A DNA stretch of 64,000 nt, from NCBI RefSeq assembly GCF_036320965.1, contig NC_092225.1, positions 58,243,424-58,307,423 of the forward strand, in the 5' to 3' direction. Origin of the DNA: Panulirus ornatus. Its lineage: Eukaryota > Arthropoda > Malacostraca > Decapoda > Palinuridae. The notes under the pieces are model-generated. The model worked only from the letters and a program-made list of their open reading frames with translations, made no database searches and was not told where the DNA came from. The translations under genes were made by a program, and so were the position numbers. This document shows, in pieces, positions 53,716 to 64,000 of this stretch. Each line of letters starts with the position of its first letter. The stretch's first letter is position 1.

Positions 53716-54145
53716 GGAATTTGCTATTCGATTACAAGTAATCGAATCCTCTTTGTCTCACATCCATGAGCAACAGGGTCTAGACCGTTCAAATCCCATC
53801 AGGCTCACATTACCAGTAGTTAGCATTCTACCAAGCAAAGGTTCCGGGTTCTATGCCTTGCTGTTGGAGTGGATTATATGTTCTTTGGAAGTTCACATTC
53901 ATATGTACTATATTCGTGATCATATACCTCTATGTTTGACGGTAAGGTTCTGTGAAATGGAAGCTAATGATAATGTGAGCTTCATGGGAGTTGACCGGTC
54001 TAAACCCCGTTGCTCATGAATGCAAGACGAAGGGTACTCGATTACTTGTAATCAAATAGTCATTTCCCCATTAGGGATGACCATAGCCGAGCGGTTAGCA
54101 TTCCCAATTACCACGCAAAGGTCCCTGGTTCGAGTCCTCGCTGTA
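53641..54145. mobile_element. Palindromic element with tRNA-like ends
   Basis: Left arm 53641-53812 and right arm about 53972-54143 are imperfect reverse complements around a spacer of about 155 bp. Each arm has, from outside inward, a tRNA-like sequence with A and B boxes, a CGATTACAAGTAATCG-like mini-palindrome (53729-53744 and 54039-54054), CATGAGCAAC(A/G)GGG and AGCTCACATTA/AGGCTCACATTA. The spacer holds a third, partial family B SINE. It could be an inverted SINE dimer or a foldback element that captured tRNA-like DNA. Confidence 0.7.
53815..53925 (+). repeat. tRNA-derived SINE, family B, copy 2 (partial)
   Basis: GTTAGCATTCTACCAAGC, AAAGGTTCCGGGTTCTATGCC, TTGCTGTTGGAGTGG and ATATGTTCTTTGGAAGTTC match copy 3 downstream. 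The A box is mostly lost and the B box is decayed. Confidence 0.6.
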
Positions 54146-54195
54146 GGAGGGCATTATGTGTTCTTTGAAAGTGAGCATTCATATGGACTATGTTC
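54071..54195 (+). repeat. tRNA-derived SINE, family B, copy 3 (right end of palindrome)
   Basis: A perfect A box TAGCCGAGCGG (54084-54094) and B box GGTTCGAGTCC (54127-54137) are 32 bases apart, as in tRNA genes. The tRNA-unrelated part GTGTTCTTTGAAAGTGAGC and ATTCATATGGACTATGTTCG follows, then a short GT run. I prefer SINE to a real tRNA because the same 3' body follows copy 2. Confidence 0.68.
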
Positions 54196-54219
54196 GTGTG
54201 TGTGTGTGTGTGTGTAGGT

Positions 54220-54524
54220 CTATGTATATATGAAGACCGTTCTTAACATAGTAATAAGAATAAGGAGTGATCACTATGTATACAGACACAACACTAGGAG
54301 GTTTAACAAAACACATCTAAATCACATGATCCTTCGCTGGCCAATGTAGTGGTAAGCTTTCCTTTCAAGGACAAATGTGAGCTTCCATCCTAAGATAACA
54401 AATTTTGTACGAAGACGATTCGATTGGATATGCATGATAGAATCTGGCTTCATTGAATATTTGGAGAAATGTACCTGGATCAGCCTGCTGTATGAGTTGG
54501 GTACACCATGTCGACCAAAAAATA
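54220..54524. other. Unrecognised sequence
   Basis: Nothing recognised. Confidence 0.5.
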
Positions 54525-54725
54525 ACTTTCAGGTCAGCCATATTAACTCAACATGAACTTTTGTGTCAATAAGGTTACTTTCAGAGCAAATCGGTTAACC
54601 TTGATCCAACGGAAGCAAATTCAGGTCAAGCAGACTACATTCAGGTCAACTAGATGAATTACCGAACGACCAGATTAACCTCTGATCAATCAGATCAACT
54701 TCTGATCAACCAGATTACCTTGATC
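54525..54725. repeat. Degenerate tandem repeat, about 22 bp
   Basis: Phrases TCAGGTCAACCAGATTAAC and CTGATCAACCAGATTACC recur about eight times with changes. Similar phrases reappear at 57205-57290. Confidence 0.6.
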
Positions 54726-55183
54726 TACCAGGTACGAAGTACGTCCAGAGGGGAATGGCTTGGGGGAGCCACTTATAATCACCTCCTGACGTACAGGTGG
54801 AGAAATTAATTTCTTTCCCAGGAATGCTTAACATCAATTCTGATGCTGATGCAGCAAATTTTAATGTAAGGCAGGTGTTGTAACAAACGGGGCCACATGA
54901 ATATTCTCGTCGTTTGGGGTATAATGACACACGCGTCCTCGCCCAATTCCCACTGCTCGTCGACACGACCTCAATAACTGACAGCGCTGACGATGCGGAT
55001 GAAACACATTTTGAAGTTTAGCGGAGGAGGAAATATACACCCGTTATAAATCAGGCCCATGACAACGTTACCAGCTTGTTATAGTCAAAGCCTTGTAACC
55101 TCTTACTGTACTGATTTCTTCATGCGAGTTGCAGAAGCACGTCCTTCTATCGTTATATAGTTTCTTTTTTTATTTACTGCGTT

Positions 55184-55186
<3 letters not shown>
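54726..55186. other. Unrecognised sequence, no gene seen
   Basis: Nothing recognised. Confidence 0.5.

Positions 55187-55264
<78 letters not shown>
55187..55264. repeat. (GA)n microsatellite
   Basis: A 78-base GA tract. Confidence 0.97.
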
Positions 55265-55265
<1 letters not shown>

Positions 55266-55684
55266 AAAGAAGATAGCTTGGTTTCAAAAGGGAGAGAAGA
55301 AACAGCAAATAAGATGTCTGCTTGGTTTGGGTCAACCATATCATTTGTCTTTAGATGAATCTGCACGTCTGGTACATTTCAGTGTCAAACATGAAGAATG
55401 TTTGACCAATTCGATCCACATGGATATAGAGGCTCTGTTGGTGAGCCCACGTCCCAAATGTTTCGTTGACACAGCCTTCGAACCAGACACGTGAAAAATG
55501 GAAAAGTGAAAAACTCTTTTCACCGTCCGAATCCTTTTTCACTATTCGGATACGTCACAGAAGATCAACGTTAGATCAACCAAGCTTTGGCACATACGGA
55601 TATACTGGCTAATAATACCTACATCATCATTCTTCATTTCTTTGCTATCTTATCTAAATCGGTAATCTGGACTGTAACTGTGTA
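55265..55684. other. Unrecognised sequence
   Basis: Nothing recognised. Confidence 0.5.
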
Positions 55685-55842
55685 TAAGTCAGCGTTGCTG
55701 ACCATAGCGCATTCACGGGCCCACCTAGGGGTCGAGCCCACATAGGTTCGAATCACGGTCGCGGCAGCTGGTCCACAGTTAGCCTAGCTGTTCATCCTCC
55801 CCTTTGGGCTGTTTGAATGATCAGATACCTGGCTTAGGCGTG
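55685..55842 (+). repeat. tRNA-derived SINE, family A, copy 4
   Basis: CATAGCGCATTCACGGGCCC, GGGGTCGAGCCC, GGTTCGAATCACGG, GGTCCACAGTTAGCC, TTCATCCTCCCC, GATCAGATACC and TGGCTTAGGC follow the order of the other copies. Confidence 0.7.
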
Positions 55843-56216
55843 AGTAATGTATATTAGCGTTTATGAGATGGCCTTGATTACGACATTCACCCACCCATGC
55901 CGTCCCGGTTCACGTAACAAAAAAGTAACTGATGGTCTTGAACAGAAGACGAGATTAGCATTTCTTGCATGCACACCAGAAGGCTTAGACTTCACCAGCA
56001 GTCACATTCCCGCTGGATATGTAACAAACCCGTGGAAGGAAAATGTAAAATGGAACGAGTTTGATTCTTTTTTTTTTTTTTCTGTAAATGGTAATCCCGG
56101 AGATATTTACAGTAACCCGGGTTAGACCTCACCTGCTCCACGGCGCGTGAGCTCAACACACAAGCAATTAAAAGCAATTGTTTCTGCTGTTTGTATCAAG
56201 GACGGCGTCCAGCGAG

Positions 56217-56217
<1 letters not shown>
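55843..56217. other. Unrecognised sequence
   Basis: A T14 run lies near 56069-56082. No gene is recognised. Confidence 0.5.
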
Positions 56218-56297
<80 letters not shown>

Positions 56298-56386
56298 GTG
56301 TGTGTGTGTGCTCCTACTTAAAATTACCTATGACGAAACTTTACCAGAAAATAGGACAAGTATGACGCTCACAAGAGAGAGAGATA

Positions 56387-56450
<64 letters not shown>
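56218..56450. repeat. (GA)n-(GT)n and second (GA)n microsatellite
   Basis: GA (56218-56254) runs into GT (to 56310). After 80 unique bases another GA tract spans 56390-56450. Confidence 0.95.
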
Positions 56451-57566
56451 CTAGGGCCCACTGCTGCTGCAGATGAAAAACAACATTTCTTAAGACCTGA
56501 ACTTTAAGTATTCTGCAAAATGGAATCTCAGAAGACCGAGTAAATTCTAGAGTTTATGAGGATTCATACAGTTTATGAGGATTTATGGGGTTTACGAGGG
56601 GGCAGATGGAACACACCAGATTAATGAGGTAATGAGCAGATAACAATTCCACTGAAGGCAGTCGACAAGGCACCGAGACTCTGAATGAACGAATCTAGTT
56701 TGCTGAAGATGAGATTGCCAACGAACAACATACGCGGCAGAACACGAGATAAATCTGATGTCATGTACACTCTAAAGTGTTGTGTACTGACCTAGTGAGG
56801 AGATAACAGATATCTGATAGTGATCCTCGGGGATGAGGGGAGTGCGCCCTCGGGCCTTGAGGGTTGATGACAGTGTGCAGGAGGAGGAGGACAACTTCGC
56901 AGGGGTTTAAACACGGACACACATCGTCCTTCATTACCTGGGGTCAGTGAGGAGGAAATCCCCAGACGACGCTTTCCTTGACGGGTCAACTGTTGCTCCT
57001 GTGATACTTCTGAAGATGATAACTTATCTCTTTTCCTCGAAGATACTCTGAACGGACGAGTACGAGGGTGAGGTTTGCATGACTGAGTGCTACTTGATTG
57101 CACGGTGCCTCGGGGGGAGGGGGGGGATTTTTTTGCAGAGGACTCTGCAAATGCATGAGTTGCTGCACGTTTCACAACAACTAATTGGGCACAAAATTCC
57201 AACTAGATTAATCTCAGGTTAACCAGATTATCTTCAGATCAAGTGGATTAGCTATGAAGCAATTATATCAAATTCAGGTCAACCAGTCACTTCAGCGAGT
57301 GGATGGCTGCCAATGCAGCACTTGTCTGGGACACCGAGTGAACTGCAGTCACATACTGGAAGTTGGATCCGTTCTGAGAAATGTCGGAAACTCGCTCATA
57401 CCACGTAATTTCCATTAAATTCTTTGACAGTTTTCAGCTGTATCTAAACGTGCCACGACATCATTTCAGTCACGCGTCTTTATGTTGTACTGACAGACAT
57501 ACACGCCTTCATCAGACCTGCAGCGTTTAAACGGCATGGACGTGAGAGTCTGAGATGAGTTTTAAG
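56451..57566. other. Unrecognised sequence, no gene seen
   Basis: A 136-codon minus-strand frame (56792-57202) is proline- and serine-rich without a known domain. CAGATTA-type phrases lie at 57205-57290. I do not call a gene. Confidence 0.45.
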
Positions 57567-59366
57567 TTTTTTTTTTTTTTTTTTTTATACTTTGTCGCTG
57601 TCTCCCGCGTTTGCGAGGTAGCGCAAGGAAACAGACGAAAGAAATGGCCCAACCCCCCCCCCCCATACACATGTACATACACACGTCCACACACGCAAAT
57701 ATACATACCTACACAGCTTTCCATGGTTTACCCCAGACGCTTCACATGCCTTCATTCAATCCACTGACAGCACGTCAACCCCTGTATACCACATCGCTCC
57801 AATTCACTCTATTCCTTGCCCTCCTTTCACCCTCCTGCATGTTCAGGCCCCGATCACACAAAATCTTTTTCACTCCATCTTTCCACCTCCAATTTGGTCT
57901 CCCTCTTCTCCTCGTTCCCTCCACCTCCGACACATATATCCTCTTGGTCAATCTTTCCTCACTCATTCTCTCCATGTGCCCAAACCATTTCAAAACACCC
58001 TCTTCTGCTCTCTCAACCACGCTCTTTTTATTTCCACACATCTCTCTTACCCTTACGTTACTTACTCGATCAAACCACCTCACACCACACATTGTCCTCA
58101 AACATCTCATTTCCAGCACATCCATCCTCCTGCGCACAACTCTATCCATAGCCCACGCCTCGCAACCATTCAACATTGTTGGAACCACTATTCCTTCAAA
58201 CATACCCATTTTTGCTTTCCGAGATAATGTTCTCGACTTCCACACATTTTTCAAGGCTCCCAAAATTTTCGCCCCCTCCCCCACCCTATGATCCACTTCC
58301 GCTTCCATGGTTCCATCCGCTGACAGATCCACTCCCAGATATCTAAAACACTTCACTTCCTCCAGTTTTTCTCCATTCAAACTCACCTCCCAATTGACTT
58401 GACCCTCAACCCTACTGTACCTAATAACCTTGCTCTTATTCACATTTACTCTTAACTTTCTTCTTCCACACACTTTACCAAACTCAGTCACCAGCTTCTG
58501 CAGTTTCTCACATGAATCAGCCACCAGCGCTGTATCATCAGCGAACAACAACTGACTCACTTCCCAAGCTCTCTCATCCCCAACAGACTTCATACTTGCC
58601 CCTCTTTCCAGGACTCTTGCATTTACCTCCCTAACAACCCCATCCATAAACAAATTAAACAACCATGGAGACATCACACACCCCTGCCGCAAACCTACAT
58701 TCACTGAGAACCAATCACTTTCCTCTCTTCCTACACGTACACATGCCTTACATCCTCGATAAAAACTTTTCACTGCTTCTAACAACTTGCCTCCCACACC
58801 ATATATTCTTAATACCTTCCACAGAGCATCTCTATCAACTCTATCATATGCCTTCTCCAGATCCATAAATGCTACATACAAATCCATTTGCTTTTCTAAG
58901 TATTTCTCACATACATTCTTCAACGCAAACACCTGATCCACACATCCTCTACCACTTCTGAAACCGCACTGCTCTTCCCCAATCTGATGCTCTGTACATG
59001 CCTTCACCCTCTCAATCAATACCCTCCCATATAATTTACCAGGAATACTCAACAAACTTATACCTCTGTAATTTGAGCACTCACTCTTATCCCCTTTGCC
59101 TTTGTACAATGGCACTATGCACGCATTCCGCCAATCCTCAGGCACCTCACCATGAGCCATACATACATTAAATAACCTTACCAACCAGTCAACAATACAG
59201 TCACCCGCTTTTTTAATAAATTCCACTGCAATACCATCCAAACCTGCTGCCTTGCCGGCTTTCATCTTCCGCAAAGCTTTTACTACCTCTTCTCTGTTTA
59301 CCAAATCATTTTCCCTAACCCTCTCACTTTGCACACCACCTCGACCAAAACACCCTATATCTATGG
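57567..59366 (-). mobile_element. RTE-like LINE, 5'-truncated recent copy
   Basis: On the minus strand the element starts at the DIGCFGRGGV block, contains one open reverse-transcriptase frame, the short 3' UTR and the tail GACAGCGACAAAGTATAAA with about 20 A (T-run 57567-57586). Unlike the array copies, it ends in A only, with no TA tract. I could not find convincing target-site duplications by eye. The endonuclease region is absent. Confidence 0.9.
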
Positions 59367-59382
59367 GATGATATACGTCCAT
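57775..59382 (-). CDS. RTE-like LINE reverse transcriptase, intact catalytic frame
   Basis: A 535-codon unbroken frame. The first seven or so residues come from flanking DNA, and element sequence begins at DIGCFGRGGV. Blocks by residue: KMKAGKAAGLDG 39-50, PLYKGKGDKSECSNYRGISL 91-110, EEQCGFRSGRG 136-146, AFMDLEKAYD 171-180 with the motif A aspartate at 174, GLRQGCVMSPW 230-240 (motif B), LLFADDTALVADS 278-290 with both motif C aspartates, YLGVDLSADG 348-357, FGHMERMSEER 467-477, GRPNWRWKDGV 494-504. The C-terminal blocks fit the RTE/BovB lineage. All visible polymerase residues are kept, though the apurinic-type endonuclease that should precede it is missing. Asparagine replaces tyrosine in LNGCEAW. 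Alternative: a related lineage with the same C-terminal motif. Confidence 0.9.
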   Translation of the reverse strand: MDVYHPIDIGCFGRGGVQSERVRENDLVNREEVVKALRKMKAGKAAGLDGIAVEFIKKAGDCIVDWLVRLFNVCMAHGEVPEDWRNACIVPLYKGKGDKSECSNYRGISLLSIPGKLYGRVLIERVKACTEHQIGEEQCGFRSGRGCVDQVFALKNVCEKYLEKQMDLYVAFMDLEKAYDRVDRDALWKVLRIYGVGGKLLEAVKSFYRGCKACVRVGREESDWFSVNVGLRQGCVMSPWLFNLFMDGVVREVNARVLERGASMKSVGDERAWEVSQLLFADDTALVADSCEKLQKLVTEFGKVCGRRKLRVNVNKSKVIRYSRVEGQVNWEVSLNGEKLEEVKCFRYLGVDLSADGTMEAEVDHRVGEGAKILGALKNVWKSRTLSRKAKMGMFEGIVVPTMLNGCEAWAMDRVVRRRMDVLEMRCLRTMCGVRWFDRVSNVRVREMCGNKKSVVERAEEGVLKWFGHMERMSEERLTKRIYVSEVEGTRRRGRPNWRWKDGVKKILCDRGLNMQEGERRARNRVNWSDVVYRG

Positions 59383-59425
59383 CTGAAGTATGTAGTGATA
59401 ATATATACTTCATAAAAAGAAGAAA

Positions 59426-59432
<7 letters not shown>

Positions 59433-59501
<69 letters not shown>
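59433..59501. repeat. (TA)n microsatellite
   Basis: A TA tract preceded by an A-rich run, about 70 bases beyond the 5' end of the minus-strand LINE. Confidence 0.95.
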
Positions 59502-59506
<5 letters not shown>

Positions 59507-59554
59507 ACGGGGGAAAAAGTAGGTCTTTTCTGCCTTTTCTAATCAAATAATTTC

Positions 59555-59556
<2 letters not shown>

Positions 59557-59603
<47 letters not shown>
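59557..59603. repeat. (GA)n microsatellite
   Basis: A 47-base GA tract. Confidence 0.96.
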
Positions 59604-59606
<3 letters not shown>

Positions 59607-60195
59607 GACTCATTTTCAGACCATCAATTCGTTTTCTGGTTCTGATAAATTCGCTCATGCCGTGCCTCTCAGTGTCTCTAGGGATATGAATATTAGTTAG
59701 ACTCAGCTCTCGTAGATACAGAAAGCGTGGTCTCGTAGCCAGAATGTGCCATACGTGCATCGTGGACATGACAACTCTTCATCAATTACAATGAATTGGA
59801 ACATCAATATAAAGGCTCACCTTTGCCCGAGTTCCTCTCAACAGATAACGTGGAAATCATCCAATCTGAAACTAATACAAAGAAAAGATGTATCAAGATA
59901 TCAACATTACTAATTTCTTATCTCGTCATTAAACTCAAAAGTCCTCGTGATTCTATGAGTGATTAATAGTCACTAACACAGCCAGAAGTAAAGAAAATAA
60001 AAATCGAATCTAAATACAATGGATTAAAGTCAGTCAGTTATTAAGATAAGATGTTCGTCAGGAACCAGATGTATGCTGGTTATACTGTAAGAATATGTCA
60101 GACAAATTTTTAGAAAAATGGTAGGAGGGATGAACGAGATACATTTACACTAGCCAGAGGCAGACCTCCCCTGCTCCTCGGTGCACGTGAGTGCA

Positions 60196-60198
<3 letters not shown>
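59604..60198. other. Unrecognised sequence, no gene seen
   Basis: Nothing recognised. Confidence 0.5.
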
Positions 60199-60248
<50 letters not shown>

Positions 60249-60324
60249 CACGCAATTAAAGTAATTGTCTCTGCAGTCTATTCCCACGATCGCGTCGACC
60301 GCGCGCGTGTGCCGAGAAAACTAA

Positions 60325-60373
<49 letters not shown>
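60199..60373. repeat. (CA)n and (GA)n microsatellites
   Basis: CA at 60199-60245 and GA at 60328-60373. The segment between resembles 56130-56220: both have CTCCTCGG/CTCCACGG-GCGTGAG-like sequence, a CAATTAAA phrase and TTGTCTCTGC/TTGTTTCTGC before a GA tract, so the two loci may be related copies. Confidence 0.85.
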
Positions 60374-60374
<1 letters not shown>

Positions 60375-60733
60375 CTCTTAACTAGGCCAGACCAACATGG
60401 GGTCAGGACCACAGTTCTGTGTGCTCTCCATTTCATTCATGGATTTACGAAAGAGCTTACGGACAAGCGGATAACCGCTTAAACTGTAACTAGGTTAATG
60501 GATGACTACTTTCTCAACAATCGATCATTTTCGACGAGACTCTGCCTACATGATGATGAAATACCGATGCACGCATCTACCTCTCCAACTGGGGTTCACA
60601 ATTCGCGGTCTACGTCGGTAATGCAAGGTTACGATAATGATGAAATGGATGTACAATACCAATTTCTACTTCAGTTACTGTCCTCTCCTTCCCCCATACC
60701 TGGTCTGCTGTTGATCCTGATGTCTTCCTACCA

Positions 60734-60737
<4 letters not shown>
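60374..60737. other. Unrecognised sequence, no gene seen
   Basis: A 132-codon plus-strand frame runs from here into the TC microsatellite and is not credible as a gene. Confidence 0.45.

Positions 60738-60788
<51 letters not shown>
60738..60788. repeat. (TC)n microsatellite
   Basis: A 51-base TC tract. Confidence 0.96.
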
Positions 60789-60790
<2 letters not shown>

Positions 60791-61019
60791 GAAAAAAACC
60801 AAACCAGGACCACGGTTAGAGCCGGCTCTAGCATTATCACTAGATTCATTCAGATTTAATTCTAGAGCTGTACTAATACAAGGTGAAATGTTATAGTCAC
60901 TAACAAGATATGCCAGGGAGACACAAAGCATAGAAAAAAACAAAACAAAAAAAAACCTGCTTTGGAGTCGAGGCATCGACGTATACGTATGTGCCGAAAA
61001 GTCTTTATCTTCCGGAAAG

Positions 61020-61020
61020 C

Positions 61021-61110
<90 letters not shown>

Positions 61111-61111
61111 A
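61020..61111. repeat. (TA)n-(GT)n microsatellite
   Basis: TA to about 61086, then GT to 61111. Confidence 0.96.
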
Positions 61112-62354
61112 CAGCGACGTCATCCGCCCAAGTATATATATTACTATCACACATCTACACTGGTTCCTTCTTTCTCATCTTTTTCCTTTTAACCAGAGTG
61201 GAGTCCCGGACATTCCGCTCCATGAACTCTGGCTATCACTTTCTTTTTTCTTAACCGTCCCTCTCCGTTGTTATGTTGCTCCCCTTCTTCCCTTTTTGCA
61301 GATACTCTTTTTTTGTCGCTGATTTAGTAAGCTGTTTGCATGCGTCCAAGCCCCTGAGTCTTGGGCCAATGGAGTGCAATAGGCAACTCCTTCCCATAGT
61401 TTATGTGTGGCGTCCAGCCACACGAGGACTGGTCATTATACTACCTGATTTCCAGTACAGTAAAGCTATGAAACTGTCTTTCATGTTTCCTTTTTCCTAA
61501 AAGCTTTCCACTTCCAAAATACAGGTCCATAAATACCAGAGAAGCTTTTGAATTAATGTCTTTGAATTTCTCTCTTACTTGAATTCGTTTTGATCAACTA
61601 ACTCTCTAACTTTTCCAAGTGACACTGTTTCATTGGAGACACCCCTTGCCTGTGTCATGTCAGCTGCTGTTCATAAAGAAATAATCCTATCACGTGATTA
61701 CGTCAATTGCGAATAACAGCAAGGAATATTCCGTGCACCATCTCAGTGGCAGCAACACTTGTTCGAATGGCACTGAATACCCCGTCAAAATCTCTTTAAA
61801 TACATATGGCAATCATGATGCGTTAGGGACAGATTTCAGTATCTTAAGATAAAGACAATTCTTTGCTGAGGTTGAATTAATCAACACAGAAAAGCGAAGA
61901 GACTTTGCAGAGATCTACAAGCATTCTAAGTCTGATTAGATTCTTCAAAAACCTAAAATATTCCTGGAATGTTCTTCAATAATTCTGCTGCAAGGAATTA
62001 AATCCTTCAAGACCAAAATATTACTCTCGAGTGCAATCCAATTGCTCTACAACAACCTGTTGTAATCCTCTATATTCATCTATCTACATTTTTCGTTCAC
62101 AGGTAGACGGACAAGAATAAAGAGACAGGACGAACAAAAGAAAAAGAGAGATAGAGGAGGGTGGAGGATAGCTCGGATGTGATGATAATCAGAATTCGAC
62201 ACAGGATTCAATTAAACCACTCTTGTAAAATTCTTTCCGTAACCACGAAAGAATTTCATTTTCCGGGAGACTAGACAAGCTGAGTTAGATTAATGAGACT
62301 TTGTGGTAAAGTTGAGCAGACAATACCAGAAGACTGATCGATTATTATTCTCAA

Positions 62355-62356
<2 letters not shown>
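61112..62356. other. Unrecognised sequence, no gene seen
   Basis: Short frames only. Confidence 0.5.

Positions 62357-62422
<66 letters not shown>
62357..62422. repeat. (CT)n microsatellite
   Basis: A 66-base CT tract. Confidence 0.96.
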
Positions 62423-62426
<4 letters not shown>

Positions 62427-62621
62427 GCTAGATGAGAGCCAGACACATCCAATGAGTTGGGAAAATACTCAGCGTCTACCTAAATATTCACTGATCAGTT
62501 TTACCAAAAAGGAAGGTAATGAACTAGTATACTGCCATTATTGAAAACGGTAGATGATCGACAGAGTCTGCAGAGAAATTAATACTGCGCAGAGACGGTT
62601 CTGCAATATAGATCAGACAGG

Positions 62622-62639
62622 ATGTGTGTGTGTGTGTGT

Positions 62640-62684
<45 letters not shown>
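62622..62684. repeat. (GT)n microsatellite
   Basis: A GT tract with one GG interruption near 62641. Confidence 0.95.
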
Positions 62685-62685
<1 letters not shown>

Positions 62686-64000
62686 CAATCTCTTCAAGGG
62701 TAGATAAGAGATGACCACATTCTCTAATGAACTATTCTCCAGCTTGTAAGGTATCACGAACTGATCACAAATTTCATCGTGATTCAAAAAGAAAAATCAG
62801 AGTACGATTCAAGACCATATCAGAACACGGCTGATCCTAAAAAAAGAGATGATAGAGATCTTCATGAATGAAAAGGGGTTCAAAAAAAATAGAAAACGTT
62901 ACGGACGTTCACTGGGATATTGTTTCAACAGCAACACCAGGTCGGGTAAACACCAGGTGGGTCTTGTACATTATCCCCAGCAGAGTAGTTGTCCTCCTCC
63001 CTCGACCCGTGTTCCCTCCAAGAAACCTTTTACCTGAATTGAAATGTCTCACTCAGTACTTTATTGTATATTCCCCCCCCCCCCCCGAAAGATGGGCATT
63101 CTTCGCTAGGAACGATGAACACCTTTCCATTTCAGTCAGTTTATTCCTCAAAAGTTCCTAAACTCACTTCCTCCACGCGGTGAACTGTTTTGCAGAGTGT
63201 ATACAGGAGATGGTTATGACCGGCTTTAAACGTATGGCATCAACGTAGGAGTCTTTGGCTGGGCTATTTCTGTATTCCTAAGAGACATCTGGTGAGGTCA
63301 GAAGTGATCAACACCACTGACTCCCTGACCAACGCCAACATTTACGTATGCATCACTCTACGTCAAGAGGTATCGTACAGCCATCTATGAAGAGTAACGT
63401 ATGCGTAGTCACGTAAAGCAATTATGTATTTGAGGTTTTCTTTGGTAATTCCGACGTACGCAGATCAAGTACGTACCGCAAACGAACGAAGTCTCTTACC
63501 AACGATTGTATTACGCTGAGGAAAAGTATAGATAGCTAGGTATGCAGAATCACATACGATAATTTCCCTGACACCACCATATATAAAACCACCAGTGTGT
63601 ACTTAGTCTCACAGAATCACATTTACGTAAACAACAAAAACTTGGCCACAACGATCCAGCCAGATGTAAAAATACCGAAACAGTGAATGAACGAATCATT
63701 GTCATCGATACAACTAGCCAAAGAATATCAACAATGGTGGTATTAGCCCTGGAACACCAATGAAACAACAGTTGCATCGCAATAGGCAAACCAGGGAGAT
63801 CTGGTATCATATAAACAAGTCACTGGTAAGACTGTAGAGCAATGTGATCACTTCCATCAGTACCAGGAGAACCATACGAATCTATCACATGAAACTACCT
63901 GGAAAAAAAAGAGAAAACATCGTAACTTTTCAACGACTGCAAAAAAAGAAAGAGAAAAAAAAATTGGAACCAACCAGAAGTAGCGCCCTCAGTTGCCTTG
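62685..64000. other. Unrecognised sequence, no gene seen
   Basis: A C-run of about 13 lies near 63074-63086. Otherwise nothing is recognised. Confidence 0.5.

Noticed and set aside
57490..57530. Minus-strand CTGATGAAGGC as a hammerhead motif
   Set aside because: No GAAA at a suitable distance, and the flanks do not pair.
57540..59400. Target-site duplication around the minus-strand LINE
   Set aside because: The flanks share only short, low-complexity matches, so I could not support a duplication by eye.

Overview
This looks like eukaryotic, intergenic or intronic DNA made almost entirely of repeats. I found no host protein-coding gene, no rRNA and no intact tRNA gene that I can support. The very dense long dinucleotide microsatellites (CT/GA, CA/GT, TA), many short minisatellites, and remnants of RTE-like, CR1-like and Penelope-like retroelements suggest a marine arthropod, most likely a decapod crustacean. 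That assignment is an inference from repeat character, not from a marker gene. Layout: 0-6 kb is mostly unrecognised sequence with microsatellites. At 6.1-7.3 kb a tRNA-derived SINE is followed by a decayed CR1-like LINE. At 8.4-9.3 kb a short non-autonomous element (called PSE below) sits between TA repeats. At 10.9-13.3 kb there is an old RTE-like LINE and a minisatellite. At 16.1-18.95 kb a longer but frameshifted RTE-like LINE lies head-to-head with a PSE copy. At 20.8-21.3 kb there is a C-terminal CR1-like piece. From 23.5 to 27.2 kb there is a polypyrimidine tract, a 57-bp minisatellite with a three-unit higher-order pattern, and weaker tandem repeats. At 28.4-30.1 kb a reverse-oriented RTE-like LINE abuts a SINE. 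At 32.3-33.35 kb a SINE, a LINE/PSE chimera, a LINE 3' end and a Penelope end are packed together. From 34 to 43 kb there are minisatellites and microsatellites. At 43.4-45.3 kb a cluster of Penelope-like sequence holds nested inverted repeats and hammerhead-ribozyme-like motifs. At 46.35-52.45 kb four RTE-like LINE copies stand in direct tandem, with a period near 2,004 bp over the last three. At 53.6-54.2 kb there is a palindrome with tRNA-like sequence at both ends. At 57.6-59.4 kb a reverse-strand RTE-like LINE keeps an unbroken reverse-transcriptase reading frame. The remainder is microsatellites in unrecognised sequence. How the parts fit: the RTE-like LINE encodes a reverse transcriptase. 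PSE has no coding capacity but ends in nearly the same roughly 35-45 bp, hairpin-forming sequence as the LINE 3' end, followed by the same A-rich or TA tail, so the LINE machinery probably mobilises it. LINE and PSE copies are commonly bounded by TA repeats on both sides, and the tandem array may have grown through those TA tracts. The Penelope remnants are a separate retroelement system, with a GIY-YIG-like endonuclease and possible self-cleaving motifs. The most notable items are the tail-sharing LINE/PSE pair, the tandem array, the hammerhead-like set and the tRNA-ended palindrome.
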